Part shown: positions 1-10,385 of the stretch, piece by piece
How positions within the stretch are numbered: position 1 is the first letter of the stretch
Layout: every line of letters begins with the position of its first letter
The notes under the pieces: model-generated
What the model was told of the DNA's origin: nothing
Databases searched by the model: none
The model's input: the letters and a program-made list of their open reading frames with translations, nothing else
Made by a program: the position numbers and the translations under genes
Source: Colias croceus
Taxonomy: Eukaryota > Arthropoda > Insecta > Lepidoptera > Pieridae
Length of the DNA: 64,000 bases
Reading direction: 5' to 3'
Assembly (NCBI RefSeq): GCF_905220415.1
Contig: NC_059539.1
Coordinates: forward strand, 10,850,001 to 10,914,000

Positions 1-501
1 CCCATTCCAAGTTTTCGATTGATAACTACGCGTTCTCGTGGTATCTCCCAAGGGTCCAAACCAACAGTTTTTCCGATTGTCAATCGTCTTAATGTCAAAG
101 CTTCTAGTTTTGCACGGTATTTCTTCTCTGCACGACGCTTGCAGTATATCACTAGTGCCGTTAGTAAAGTGACTGTAAATGCTAATAACAATGATGCTAA
201 AAGAATAGATGCGGTTCGACATTCTATCCGAAATGTATCAGCTAATGACTGTAGGGCACATGTTTCATGGCCATCATCTGGTACATGACCATCTGTGGTA
301 TACCATTTCAAGGAACTTTCGAATTCCAGGTTGCTATTTGACCAGCGGGCGATTTTCCGTCGTTTTTGACCGTCCCATTGGTAAATTATTAGAGGAGACG
401 TTCGGGCGTATACTGCGCCGTTGTCATCACTTAGTTTTGTCCATTCAAATTTGCCAGTCAGTCCAACATACTCTGTCGATGTTGCGTTTGCTAATAATGT
501 T
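1..501 (-). CDS. Receptor gene: membrane segment and start of kinase domain (partial)
   Basis: This exon starts at an acceptor (gcttacag) and remains open to the window edge, residues about 678-844. It encodes the end of the flytrap (EYVGLTGKFEW, as in GABA-B-type 'GVTGxVxF'), a cysteine, then a hydrophobic span ASILLASLLLAFTVTLLTAL, a basic stop-transfer (CKRRAEKK), and DPWEIPRERVVINRKLGMG. The last stretch fits a receptor tyrosine kinase start: 'WEIPRE' and the beginning of the G-x-G loop. The final two bases belong to an incomplete codon, and the rest of the kinase lies beyond base 1. Confidence 0.78.
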
Positions 502-3500
502 CTGTAAGCAGAAAAACATTCATCATGACAATATTATGACAATTAAAATCTTCTTCATCACAAAGTTAAAATTAATTAAATAAATAAATAAATGTAAGTA
601 AAATCGTCATAATGTTAGTTAGCATACTCCTCCGAAACTGCTGGACCGATTCTCTCATGAAATTTTGTGTACCTATTGGGTAGACCTGAGAATCGGCCAA
701 CATCTATTTTTCATGATAAGAGTAAGGTAGAACAACGTTTGCCGGGACAGCTAGTTCATTATAAAAACCAATAAAAAAATACGGTTCTTACCTAATAAGA
801 TTTGGTTCATGCAAATCATTAAGCACAGTAGGTGTATCGGCTATCAGTTGTTTCAAAGTACTGGCCCAAAGACACAAAGTATCGTATAATAATACTGCAT
901 GTGGTCCGGGGTTCTTGCAATCCACTTTGAGCCAAGTACATGCTTCTCGCCACCGGGATTGCCATGCTTCGTTTTCTTCTGATAGAGTTTTGTTTGCGAC
1001 TTCCTGAAATTTTGAAAGCATAAATGAGTACTTAAATGCTTAAATTGATTAACATAATGAAAAATATATCTTACTAGAAACGAGTTTTAATAAACAAAAT
1101 ATTTTCTATTATTTGTTAGTTTTAAATATTTATAGAAAACTATCAGGTTAGACACTATTAGTACCCAAAATTTAGGACCAAGTATACAATAGGTATTAAA
1201 TATTAATTCAATAGATTTTACATAACTGAAATCCTAATAATAAAAGCCTTAAACGTACAATATGAATAAAACTTAACTACCACGGACATACAAAAATACT
1301 TACATCATCCAACCAGAGCAGCAACCAATCAGGAGCCACGGAAATATGCCCCAAGCTCATTTCCGCGATTTCCTCCGCGGAACAAGTATCTGATTCTGTG
1401 GGTATATCCCAAGTGGGGGGGAGAGTGGAGGGGAGGATCCAAACCGCTCCATTGCTAGGGGTTAGACCTGACTTGTGACCAGCGCAGAGCGCTTGCCGTA
1501 CCGCTCTAGCGTCTTCTACGCAAATGTATATAATTCTTCCGTTTATACGAGCGGCGCGGTCTGCCCACTGTTGAATGATATTGTTTTAATAGCTAGAAAC
1601 ACGCTTTTAAGGGTGCTTTTCCACAAATAATGTGCGATGATGGATGATGGATGTGTAGCGGGGAATGTGTTTGTAAATACCCAAAAGTATTTTCTAACGT
1701 TTGATTTTACGCGAGTATTAAACATTTAGAAATTAAACTGTGCGAAATATCGGGAAAATAATAAAACGAATAAATCGCGTTTAAAAATCTTTGAAACAAC
1801 CAACAGTATCGCTTTAAAGTTCAAACACCAAACGCTTCAAACTTTAAACTAAATGAAGCGATGATTGGTTCTTTACAAACACATTCCTCGCTACACATCC
1901 TCGGACATTATTCGTGGAAAAGCACCCTAACTATGATGAAATGGTGAATATAATAATATGTTTAAGAAAAATCTATCGAGATGAAATCGTGCCATATAAA
2001 CTTAATTAAAAGTTGGTTAATGTGACCAACTGAGTATCATTGAAATTATAAATCAATAATTTTTTGAAAGTGTTGAAGACAATAATTTTTTCTATGGTTG
2101 TTATTTCAGTTTTTGTGGGTAACTTCTAACAAAATAGACCTATATTTAACAGCACTAACTGTAAATTTTACACCGTTTTACGATTACAGTTACTTGCAAA
2201 AAAATTGTTCTTGTATGGTCAAAGTATGTATTCAGAATACTAATAGACCATGGACCAAAACAAAAAAGCGTTTAAACTTTTTCACAATATTTCGGACTTA
2301 AGTCTTAAATGTGTTAGGTTAATATGGATTTTATGGTATTCACACTAAATTATAAAACAAATTGTATTTCTGTATGGGATAGTACTTATAAAATTACATA
2401 ACGTATTTTATTTTATGCAATACTATAAGAAAGTCAGATAAATGTATTTATGTAAATATACAAACCCGGATAAATATCAATTAATCAAACTCAACTTACC
2501 TGTGCAAAAATAGCCGGATCATTGTCCAATCGATCGTCCGGCAGTTCCAAATGTACTACGAAGTCCACTCCCAAACTGGCCGTAGCAAGCGCCGAATGTG
2601 TCGAAGATTCACTCAGTGAAACTACTCGTCTCCATCCCAAAGACCCCATTAAAGCAGCAATCGCTTCAGCTGGAGTTCTAGCATCTCCAGCGGCTAGCAA
2701 AGCTATTGGAGCCGCTGGAGCAGCTGGAGGTGATTGAGCTGTATATGCTAAAGCTGGAAGACCATGTGCTGGACCCTGTCGTACCACATCAGCGAATGGC
2801 GCCCCACAAGCCGGACCTACAGCGGCGGTTAGAGTATCATACTCCCCCGTCCCTAACGCATCTATTAAGTATTTATATGCTTCCGCTGCGTTGCAACGGT
2901 CGTCGTACGTTTGAACCTAGAAAAATGAATTAGTTATGAGTTTTACTTATTAATTCAACGGTTATAAGAACGTTGAGTGTAAAACTTTTAATTGTACGCA
3001 TGGCAGAACTTAGAAAAATGGAAATGCGTAACGTTACAACGTATAGTTACTTTGAAATGGATGGATGGAAATAGGATGGCATTTTTATGTTTCTGATAAA
3101 ATTGTATTTAATTTTTTATTCGCATTATGTTTGTTTCTACCGTGTGAAGATTCAAGCTACAGTTAAAACAACAACAGTTATGCTAAAAATTATAAAAGAG
3201 ATATCAATAAGAAATGTCTTACCTTAAAAAATGCAATTCCAGGGAACATATTTTCCAGATCTCTATCAGCTAATGCGGCAGCCGCAGCCAGCGCTGAGGA
3301 ATCATAAACCTCGCGTATAGTTGCAACTGGCAAGAACACCACCACTCTTAATTGACGTGAATGTCCACGAGTAGGGTGAGCTGTCAAAAAGTCAAGCGCA
3401 GCGGCTTCAGTTCCCCAATGTCTCTTTTTATCCGCTAGTTCTTGCAACTCGAAGAGATTTATCCTGAATCGTGTCATGATTCGTAACGCAGCTGGGGTTC

Positions 3501-6500
3501 TTGCTAAAGCTGTTGTGTTAATCCATTTAACTAGACGTCGACTCTCGAACGAACACCAATCTGGATCAATACCATCACACGGCGGCGGTCCAAGCGGTTG
3601 GTATGGTTCTTTGAAATGCTCAGTCCAGTCGCAAATCAGTGTCCTGTTTCCGAAAATTGGTGCAATTCTATGTAAATTTATTCCTAATGGAACAACTATA
3701 GCGCGAAGGTCATTGTGTCTAACTTCTGATAGGAAGAGTCTCGCTTCACCTTCGTCACTGGTGAATAGTGTTGCACACGTATTATTGTCATTACACCAGC
3801 TTGATTCCATTGATGTTAAGGATTCGCTAGATTTGCTGAAATAAAAGATTTTTGCTTAAAGAGTTATCTATTGGTTTGTTAACCTTTTTTAAAATGGAAT
3901 CGTAAGTAATTAATACAAGATTATTGTAAAGATTTCATTCAAATTAATTTTAAGGAATTATTGAGCTATGTACCTATAAAAAATACTAAAAAATACTACC
4001 TACTAAAATTACAAAGGTAATTTCATTTTTGTCATTTATGAAAAAAATAACAGGGCAAAAACAACTTACTACTTCGACGAAGTATTTTCTATCATTTGAG
4101 ATCCAAGCACCTCGGCTATTTCACTTGGTGATATATAATATTTCTGCGCCACATCCTTATCCGCAAGGTCCAGCAGCGATCGTGCCGGTGGTGACGCAAC
4201 ACATACTCTTCGTGTTGGTGGAGTAACATCACCCAGATCATCGAAACCTGTACCACGTAGCAACCATGCTTCAGGAACACTAGCTGCCGGCACTGATAGC
4301 ATAGCTACGTGCAGTCTAGCTTGTCCTAATTCTGCAAGAACAGCTTTTCGGCAAGAATAAGAGTCTGCTCGGGATGGTGATATGCATGCTATTGGAGGAG
4401 GAACTGCGTGAGCTTTGATGCCGGCTCTTCTTAAGGTCAACGCGGCTAGTTCGGCTAAAGCCGGGGCGGCGTCTGCCCCGTCTCCGGCTACACATGCTGT
4501 CACTGCTAGCGAGAACTCATCGTGTGTTGAATTTTTACCTGGAGAGAACATTTAGCTATAGATAACACACAACACAAAACATTGCAGATAAAATTAGAAT
4601 GGTGGAAGTGGTTTAAGTTTAAGGAGCGAATACTTTTTCCTAAAATCATTAGAAATAGAAAAAATATAACCAAGATGAACATTTTTTTTGTAATACTTTT
4701 GCCTGTGAATGTTAATGCCATGACCCTTAAAATCCACCTGAATACATAAATTGTAATATCATAATAATTTAAAACCGTCTGCCGTTATCAAAAGATAACG
4801 AGACAATAATAATAATACACGCTGAAACAATGTATTTGAAACCATTAATTACTTGCAAATATTACTTTATTTACTATTGATAGTACCTATCTGCTATAAC
4901 AGATTAGGATATTTTGATATACTCTATACTCTATAGTCATATTATCTCTGAATCCAAATATCATAAACTATTATGATGCGATATTTGTATTTAGATAGAT
5001 TAAGAGTTTTTGTTTAATATAGTTCCTATATTAATAGTTCATTTGCGACGTGAAAGAAACAAACTGTCGCATTTAAATAATATTAGTGAGGATTTCGGAA
5101 CATCCACTAAACCCATATTCAGATCTCATTGGTTGTTCTGTTATTTTGTTTGGTTTAATTTATTTGTTGTATTTATCTTACTCAGATAACTAAGAGATGT
5201 TTTATATAAAGTTATTAAATAAATTACCTGAAACAATTCCTAAAATGGCGAGCAGCAAAGTGCACGCCGCGCTTCCCCACCTGTAATCAATAATTTAATT
5301 ATAAATGAGGCAAGATTTACCACAAAATAATTATTGCAACACTTGTCTGTCATTAGAAAAAAAAAATTATATTCCTGAGGCACGTTCACACACACCGAGC
5401 TGCTTCGCGCAGAAAAAGCTTCACAAAGCTGCTCGCTCTGTGTGGACTCGCCTTAAATATATATATTTTTTATATTAGTTGTGCCTGCCGGCATACATAT
5501 TATGAATACTTATTATAATGCCACAAACTTAACTGACCCGGTGACAATGTCACTGATGTCGATTTTACTACGGGCAGCACGTAATTCCAGTTCTTTTCAC
5601 CGGGTCAGATAAGTTTGTGGCAACTGGCACTGTATAAAAATATTTATTAACGATTCGTCTGATTCGGTTAACTTACAGTAGCGTTAATTTTTCCAATAGA
5701 AAATCAATTTTGTTTATCTACTATAGTGTTCTATAGGTACGTATGTATAATATCTATGACGTATGTACATACATTAAAAATAATGTATCTGAAGTATGTT
5801 TATCAATCCAGTTTCCATAGCACACGATTTAAAAAGTTTGTACTAGATGGCATTGTAGTATCATTGCATTATTCAATGATTGCAATTATGCATTCAATTT
5901 CCACATAGCATTGACATTTTTAACACGCTTTTATTAGCTTCACTTGTATGTTTGTATGTAACCGACTCATTTTGATTTTGATTCAGTTTAATCGGACAGA
6001 TTTAATTCAAATTTAGGATATCAAGAATCGGTGAAAATACAATAAATTCATGAGTTCAAGTGTTTTTTTTTTAGTTTTTTTTTATTATTCTTGTTTGTGT
6101 AATAGCCTACATTGTTACCATTTTTGTGATAAACTTTATTGAAAATATACACACTAAGTTTTAGACTTGAAATGAAAAAAAAAATCTATTTTTAATAATT
6201 TGAGTAAATTTTACGTGACGTCAACCGCAAGGTCTTTCTTATACGTTGTTTTTATTTTAATCGAATGTATAAAATATTAGAATAACAATTAATAATCATA
6301 AAATCATTTCATCAACATTTGAAACATAACAAACATTATTTAAATCCTAATGAGGTTTTCCCACGACTCTAAACAGCAGTTCTTTTCCTTGACGCCGAAA
6401 CAAGTTCATTGAATAACAACCAGCTCTAAAATAAACAACATATTTTAATTGTAAACACCGAATTACTCATACAAACAAACTAAACTAGTGTTTGTAAACT

Positions 6501-7127
6501 TAAATTTGTTTTTTCTTAAACAATAACATTCAATTAATTGCCAGTATCTAACGTTATTTTTTTGTTATCAAAACATAATCGTTTAAAAATAAAGTACAGA
6601 TGGAGCATGACAACCGCCCGTCGCCCTTGTCAAAGAAAATACGAAATACATAAACTCGAAAAACATAACCCTCTTTTTTCCGTAGTCGGGGAAAAATTTG
6701 GGAAATTTTTCAATATCGGGCAACATTACACGCACACAGAAGCACCGTGTACGTACAGTGCAGCGGCGAAATGACAGCACACATAGCTTTATTGAAAACT
6801 AGCTTCCGCCCGCGACTCCGTCCGCGCGGATATCGGTCTTCGCGTGGATGGTTTATTTATCCATTTTGAGTACCTCTGACAATAACATCTTATAAATATC
6901 TATTGGACCCAATTCCCAAATACGGCTAGGCCTATAATAATACGCAACGTGTGTTCGCGGTTCTACGGAACAACGTCTATGGATAAAACTGAAAAATTAA
7001 GATTATTTTTTTTCTACGTATTTTTCCAGGATAAAAAGTATCCTATTTTACGCCCAGGATAATAAGGTATAATTATACCAAGTTTCATCGAAATCGAACC
7101 GCTAGTTTTCACGTGATGCCTTCACAT

Positions 7128-7168
<41 letters not shown>

Positions 7169-8840
7169 AATTTTTTTAATCACATATTTGGGTTTGGTAT
7201 CGATCCAGTAACACCCCCTGCTATTTATTTTTTCAATATTTTCAATGTACAGAAATGCCTTCACATACAGACAGACAGACAGACAGACAAAAATTTTTTT
7301 AATCACATATTTGGGTTTGGTATCGATCCAGTAACACCCCCTGCTATTTATTTTTTCAATATTTTCAATGTACAGAATTGACCCTTCTACAGATTTATTA
7401 TATGTATATGTCGTGGTCATATCGTAGATTTGATCATTTCATGATATGAGTGGCCATTTCACGAAATGGTCGCATATCGTGAAATGGCCAACATAGTTTG
7501 ATCAGATCGTTAAATCGTCAACGTTTCACGATTTGGTCATCCACATTTGGCCAGATCGTATAAAATATAAAGAGTCCATAAAATATTAAAAAATTTCAGA
7601 ATAACTATATTCTAAAAACTTGTTTAATGTCATTTAAGTTAGTGCCGCGGCAGCGGCCGGCGAATGCCAGAATCGAATCGTTTTTGCAATAGAAAACAAT
7701 TAGGTTAGGTTAGGTTAGACTTTGATAAACAACGAAGCGAATCGCTTTTTAGAAAAGAACCAATTATAATAATATAGTAGTAGTTTCTTAAATAATTTTA
7801 TTTAAGTCGCATTTTTTCTAAAATACATATAAGATATCCACATTTTTCATAGTACCTACTCGTACCTCTTCGTCGTAAATTCTTTGCTATGACTTTCTTC
7901 ATAATATTGTTATTAAACGAATTATGAAGTTTTTAACTGCGAATAATTTAATTTTCGCCAGCGGCCGCCATCTTATCACATAAACACAGAGCTTGCAGCG
8001 CCTCTACCAACGATTAATGTAACTATTTTACGATATGATCAAATAATTTTGGTCATTTCATGAAAAAACCGTGCGTTAATTGGCCATATCGTGAAACGAT
8101 TTCTTATCATTGATCTGCCCAAACCACATCATGATGTGGCCAAACTAAATTGGCCATTTCACGATATGCGACCATTTCGTGAAATGGCCACTCATATCAT
8201 GAAATGATCAAATCTACGATATGACCACGACATATAGATGACGATAAATTATTCGGAAGTTCGGCAACGCTCCATCTGTCTTTTATTTTGTAATCTAAGC
8301 GTTTAAATAATAGATAAGTATTTTAGTTGACTTTAAACTAATATTGACATAGATAGTATTTTTTCAGTTATCTGTGCTACTAAGATTAAGTTTGTGGAAC
8401 TGCAGATTGATGAAATGATTTAGAGAATTAGTCACATTTGAAAGCGATTCCTGTATAAATATTTTACTGGTCTCCGGGACCCGGCTGGTGTGGGTTGTGA
8501 ACGGTGAAGCTAGTCAACACTTCTATACCAATAGAGAAAATGTTTATTGTTTATTTAGTATTTAATAGGCTCCATAAGCACGGAGCCGATTTTAATGATA
8601 TTTTCAAGAATAGGAAGCTAGTACATTATATGAGGAAGTAACATAGTCTATATTTTACTTATAAAAATGACAGGCTTATTCCTATATAGCGATTTCTACC
8701 AGACATCCTATGTGTTATATTATTTTTAGTAATGTGAAATCAATAAAATGATAACAAACCTCATGTGAAGTAGAACAGCAGACGAGGTGAAGGAAGACGG
8801 CGCAGGGTCACCTGCAGCCGCTGAAACCAGGATGTGTTAT
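1..8840 (-). CDS. Venus-kinase-receptor-like transmembrane receptor (5' part of gene, eight exons, 3' end outside window)
   Basis: Joining exons 8840-8760, 5280-5228, 4538-4070, 3835-3223, 2916-2500, 1567-1304, 1003-792 and 501-1 on the minus strand gives one open frame of about 844 codons. All junctions are GT-AG and phase-compatible. Order: ATG at 8764-8762; signal peptide (hydrophobic run LLLAILGIV, residues about 9-17); ectodomain to about residue 770; one membrane segment (about 775-798) followed by CKRR; a juxtamembrane stretch; then DPWEIPRERVVINRKLGMG, which resembles the start of a receptor tyrosine kinase domain (first strand and glycine-rich loop). Residues about 337-735 resemble a type-I ANF/GABA-B ligand-binding fold. 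The protein would bind an extracellular ligand at the plasma membrane and probably signal through the kinase. Receptor guanylate cyclases share the ectodomain and membrane layout but not this juxtamembrane start. The kinase catalytic motifs are not visible, so activity cannot be judged. Confidence 0.75.
502..791 (-). other. Receptor intron (between last two visible exons)
   Basis: A 290-nt AT-rich intron with canonical ends. Contains 'tcctccgaaactgctggaccgattctctcatgaaattttgtg', a fragment of a widespread lepidopteran repeat (mini-copy of a Helitron body). Nothing else is seen. Confidence 0.6.
792..1003 (-). CDS. Receptor gene: Venus flytrap exon 3
   Basis: A 212-nt exon (acceptor atttcag, donor TTAG|gtaag), residues about 608-677. 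It begins EVANKTLSEENEAW, has a Cys pair (EACTWLKVDC), and contains PHAVLLYDTLCLWASTLKQ, the helix that in ANF-type receptors reads 'DAVxLYAxAL'. It exits two bases into an Arg codon. The first methionine of the visible open frame lies in the intron, so the exon starts at the splice site, not at that Met. Confidence 0.8.
1304..1567 (-). CDS. Receptor gene: Venus flytrap exon 2
   Basis: A 264-nt exon, phase 0 at both ends (acceptor attcaacag, donor GATGAT|gtaag), residues about 520-607. It encodes WADRAARINGRIIYICVED, equivalent to the 'GRIIVLCA' strand of natriuretic-peptide-type receptors, then a cysteine-containing segment and VAPDWLLLWLDD. The open frame runs through the whole exon without a stop. 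A MITE sits in the intron immediately upstream (1611-1927), close to the acceptor's branch-point area. Confidence 0.8.
1611..1927. mobile_element. MITE, PIF/Harbinger-like (TAA target duplication)
   Basis: Terminal inverted repeats of roughly 65 bases start GGGTGCTTTTCCAC and end GTGGAAAAGCACCC. The arms are well matched apart from a short indel around the 'gatggatgatgg' run. The copy is flanked on both sides by TAA (1608-1610 and 1928-1930), the 3-bp target type of PIF/Harbinger elements. It lies in the receptor intron 1568-2499, close to the 5' side of exon 1304-1567. The inner part contains a 'ttttacgcgagtatta' block also found at 16030-16060. Confidence 0.7.
2500..2916 (-). CDS. Receptor gene: Venus flytrap exon 1
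   Basis: A 417-nt exon, phase 0 at both ends (acceptor ttctag, donor CACAG|gtaag), residues about 381-519. It carries the classic ANF-receptor landmarks in order: VQTYDDRCNAAEAYKYLIDAL, then AAVGPACGAPFADVV (the G-P-x-C loop), then LPALAYTAQSP and the GSLGWRRVVSLSE strand. The two cysteines (in DDRC and PACG) are placed like the conserved first disulfide of this fold. The visible open frame starts from a GTG inside the exon; the true exon extends about 130 bases further upstream. Confidence 0.82.
3223..3835 (-). CDS. Receptor gene: ectodomain exon 2
   Basis: A 613-nt exon (acceptor tttatttcag, donor AAG|gtaag) covering residues about 176-380. The first two thirds contain GINLHRIAPIFGNRTL, ICDWTEHFKEPY, a proline/cysteine loop and TRFRINLFELQELADKK. 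The last pattern (helix, 'RF.I....L.EL') resembles the C-terminal helices of glycine-betaine-type substrate-binding proteins; this is my inference only. From about residue 337 (QLRVVVFLPVATIREVY) the next fold starts, with a strand and helix like the N-terminus of an ANF-receptor domain. Frame is maintained into the following exon in phase 0. Confidence 0.78.
4070..4538 (-). CDS. Receptor gene: ectodomain exon 1 (N-terminal region)
   Basis: A 469-nt minus-strand exon (acceptor tctctccag, donor gtaagt) that encodes residues about 20-175. It begins KNSTHDEFSLAVTACVAG and continues with an alanine-rich ALAELAALTLRRAGI segment. The pattern of a short beta strand, a small-residue turn and a helix ending in 'L..AG.K' is like the first lobe of periplasmic-binding-type proteins. 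Several cysteines are present, as expected for a secreted domain. It ends two bases into a Tyr codon. The high GC compared with surrounding introns supports coding. Confidence 0.75.
5228..5280 (-). CDS. Receptor gene: signal-peptide exon
   Basis: A 53-nt exon between acceptor (gattacag) and donor (TTTCAG|gtaatt). It encodes WGSAACTLLLAILGIVS, a hydrophobic core followed by small residues, a typical secretory signal ending. Entry phase leaves G to complete the Arg codon from the start exon; exit leaves one base that completes Gly with the next exon. It is too short to show up as an open reading frame on its own. Confidence 0.7.
5519..5622. mobile_element. Short MITE with 26-bp inverted ends
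   Basis: Begins TGCCACAAACTTAACTGACC and ends with its complement (GGTCAGATAAGTTTGTGGCA), with a single mismatch region. About 104 bases in total. No clear target duplication could be assigned. Located in a receptor intron. Confidence 0.6.
7117..7377. repeat. Tandem duplication including (GACA)n microsatellite
   Basis: Two adjacent units each contain 'tgccttcacatacagaca', a GACA run, and the downstream block to 'tttcaatgtacagaa'. The first unit carries the longer GACA array. The sister Helitron at 39639-39970 has one unit only, so the duplication arose in this copy. Confidence 0.75.
7407..8236. mobile_element. Foldback element with long perfect terminal inverted repeats, TA/TATA target
   Basis: The left end (TATATGTCGTGGTCATATCG...) and the right end (...CGATATGACCACGACATATA) are inverted repeats matching over about 85 bases with essentially no mismatch. 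Within each arm are smaller palindromes made from 'ATTTCACGAAATGG' and 'CATATCGTGAAATGGCC'. The middle holds AT-rich sequence and a short TTAGG run. The uninterrupted sister Helitron at 39960-39970 reads 'tatgtatagatg', showing the empty site. No open frame for a transposase. Confidence 0.75.
7700..7717 (+). repeat. Short TTAGG telomere-type run
   Basis: Three and a half units of TTAGG, the insect telomere repeat, inside the foldback element. Another two-unit run is at about 61257-61270. Too short to signify a telomere or telomeric fusion. Confidence 0.6.
8760..8840 (-). CDS. Receptor gene: 5'UTR exon carrying the start codon
   Basis: A minus-strand exon bounded by an acceptor (tttatttcag) just above 8840 and a donor (ATGAG|gtttgt) at 8760. 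The ATG at 8764-8762 is the only in-frame start. Spliced to the next exon it reads M-R-W-G-S, directly leading into a good signal peptide, which is why I chose it. The rest of the exon is 5'UTR without another ATG in frame. The acceptor implies at least one further upstream non-coding exon. Confidence 0.65.
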
Positions 8841-8947
8841 CTGAAATAAAAGTACCGGTTTAATAAAAAAACAATGACATTTAATATATTCTATACCAAC
8901 ATAAGAAAAATGTTTACTAGACGGATCTAAACATAACTAACGATACA

Positions 8948-9127
8948 TCTATAATAATATTATAAAGCTGAAGAGTTTGTTTGTTTGAACGCGCTAATCT
9001 CGGGAACTACTGGTCCGATTTGAAAAATTCTTTCGGTGATAGATAGCCCATTTATTTAGGCTATATATCATCACGCTACGACCAACAGGAGTGGAGCCAC
9101 GGGGGTGAAACCGCGCGGAGCAGCTAG
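8948..9127 (+). mobile_element. Helitron, family A (Lep1-like)
   Basis: A complete 180-base copy: starts TC-TATAATAATATTATAAAGC, carries GAAGAGTTTGTTTGTTTGAACGCGC and the conserved 'tggtccgatttgaaaaattctttcgg', and ends with a GC-rich hairpin and GCAGCTAG followed by T. Lies just upstream of the start-codon exon of the receptor. Confidence 0.8.
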
Positions 9128-9610
9128 TACTAGATATTATTCTGTAACAGAACTAACCGTTTCGCGCGGAAAATGTTTCGCGTGGCTACGATCCTCCATA
9201 TAATACGGACCCGGCTATAATTGTATAGCATGCATCGCTAAAATTCTATATATTAGATATGTACTTTCCTTACTAATATGATTTGGTTTTTAAAATGATG
9301 TATTTCGAATGTTAAAGAGTGCAAAGACGTGGGTAATAACCGATTATGTCTTAAAAGTCAAAACCAACAACAAAATAGCAAAAATAGGAAGTAGGACGCT
9401 TAGTAAAAAAAAACCGGTACAAATTTCATTGATTATAAGGATAACTAATTAATTATGAAATCAGTTTGGCAATAAAACTGCCGTAATGTGGCAATTCAAA
9501 TGTTAAACGTTCATATGTATAATATCTTACCGAATATATTAATTTGCGATCCGACGTGATGTAAAGAGTTGATCTATATTTCATAATAAATTATTATTAC
9601 GTATAGGTAA

Positions 9611-9847
9611 CTAGGTTTCCGCCCGCGGCTTCGCCCGCGCAGTCAAAGAAAAACCCGCATAGTTCCCGTTCCCGTGGGATTTCCGGGATTGCGTCATTTT
9701 CCCGGGATAAAAAGTAGCCTATGTCCTTTCTCGGGTATCAAAATATCTCCATACCAAATTTCATGAAAATTGGTTCAGTAGTTTAGGCGTGATTGAGTAA
9801 CAGACAGACAGACAGAGTTACTTTCGCATTTATAATATTAGTAAGGA
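9611..9847 (-). mobile_element. Helitron, family B (Lep1-like)
   Basis: Minus-strand copy from CTAG at 9611 to the complement of TCCTTACTAATATTATAAA. Contains the family B landmarks: 'cccgttcccgtgggatttccggg', 'ggttcagtagtttaggcgtgattgag' and a short (CAGA)n run. Confidence 0.8.
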
Positions 9848-10164
9848 TAATAATTTATTATTATCAACCCTAGCCAATAGAAGATAATAGATAATAGTAA
9901 GCTCTTGCTATAGGAATTTCATAAATATTAGGTATGGCCTACTCGTTCTTTCATGATGAACGTAAATGCATTGTTATTTTCTTATTTAAATAAAAATAGT
10001 ATGTCGAATTAATTTATAGAAGAAGTCGTGAGGTATTTTATATATAAAAAATCGTGAGACGAGATTGGAATCTGCGTCTCCTGTTTATAGTAAAATAACT
10101 ACTAGAATTTCACGCACTATATAATTTATTTTATTTTTTACTACGGTATTTTATTTATTTTAAA

Positions 10165-10385
10165 CTAGCTTTCCGCCCGCGGCTTCGCCCGCCTTTTCAT
10201 AGGAAACCCGCATAGTTCCCATTCCCGTGGGATTTCCGGGATAAAACCTATCCTATGTCCTTTCTCGGGTATCAAAATATCGCTATACCAAATTTCATGC
10301 AAATTGGTTCAGTAGTTAAGGCGTGATTGAGTAACAGACAGACAGACAGACAGAGTTACTTTCGCATTTATAATATTAGTATGGA
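10165..10385 (-). mobile_element. Helitron, family B (Lep1-like)
   Basis: Minus-strand copy with both ends present (CTAG start, complement of TCCATACTAATATTATAAA at the end). Same body as 9611-9847 with a small deletion around the 'gcgtcattttcccggg' block. Confidence 0.8.

Larger units (their letters stand above)
6799..8238 (-). mobile_element. Helitron, family C (Lep1-like), interrupted by a foldback element
   Basis: Minus-strand copy. It starts in this strand with CTAGCTTCCGCCCGCGACTC (complement of the GC hairpin and CTAG 3' end) and ends with a complement of TC-TATACATATAATAAATC. Sister copies are at 39639-39970 and 56882-57099. Between about 7407 and 8236 the copy is split by a palindromic insertion. 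Internally, the segment holding the (GACA)n array plus a 'cacatatttgggtttggtatcg' block is tandemly duplicated (about 7117-7253 and 7254-7377). Family C has no coding capacity, so it is non-autonomous. Confidence 0.75.
5281..8759 (-). other. Receptor intron 2 (3.5 kb), mostly mobile elements
   Basis: Separates the signal-peptide exon from the start-codon exon. It contains a short MITE (5519-5622), a Helitron with a foldback element inside it (6799-8238) and AT-rich sequence without recognisable content elsewhere. The stretch 5640-6790 shows no supported gene; its small open frames are not conserved-looking. Confidence 0.55.

Noticed and set aside
2522..2933. Plus-strand open frames opposite the flytrap exon
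   Set aside because: Shadows of the GC-rich minus-strand exon 2500-2916.
7109..7420. 103-codon minus-strand open frame with CLSVCLSVCLSV repeats
   Set aside because: It is translated (GACA)n microsatellite in a duplicated Helitron segment. The same applies to the frame at 39792-39989.
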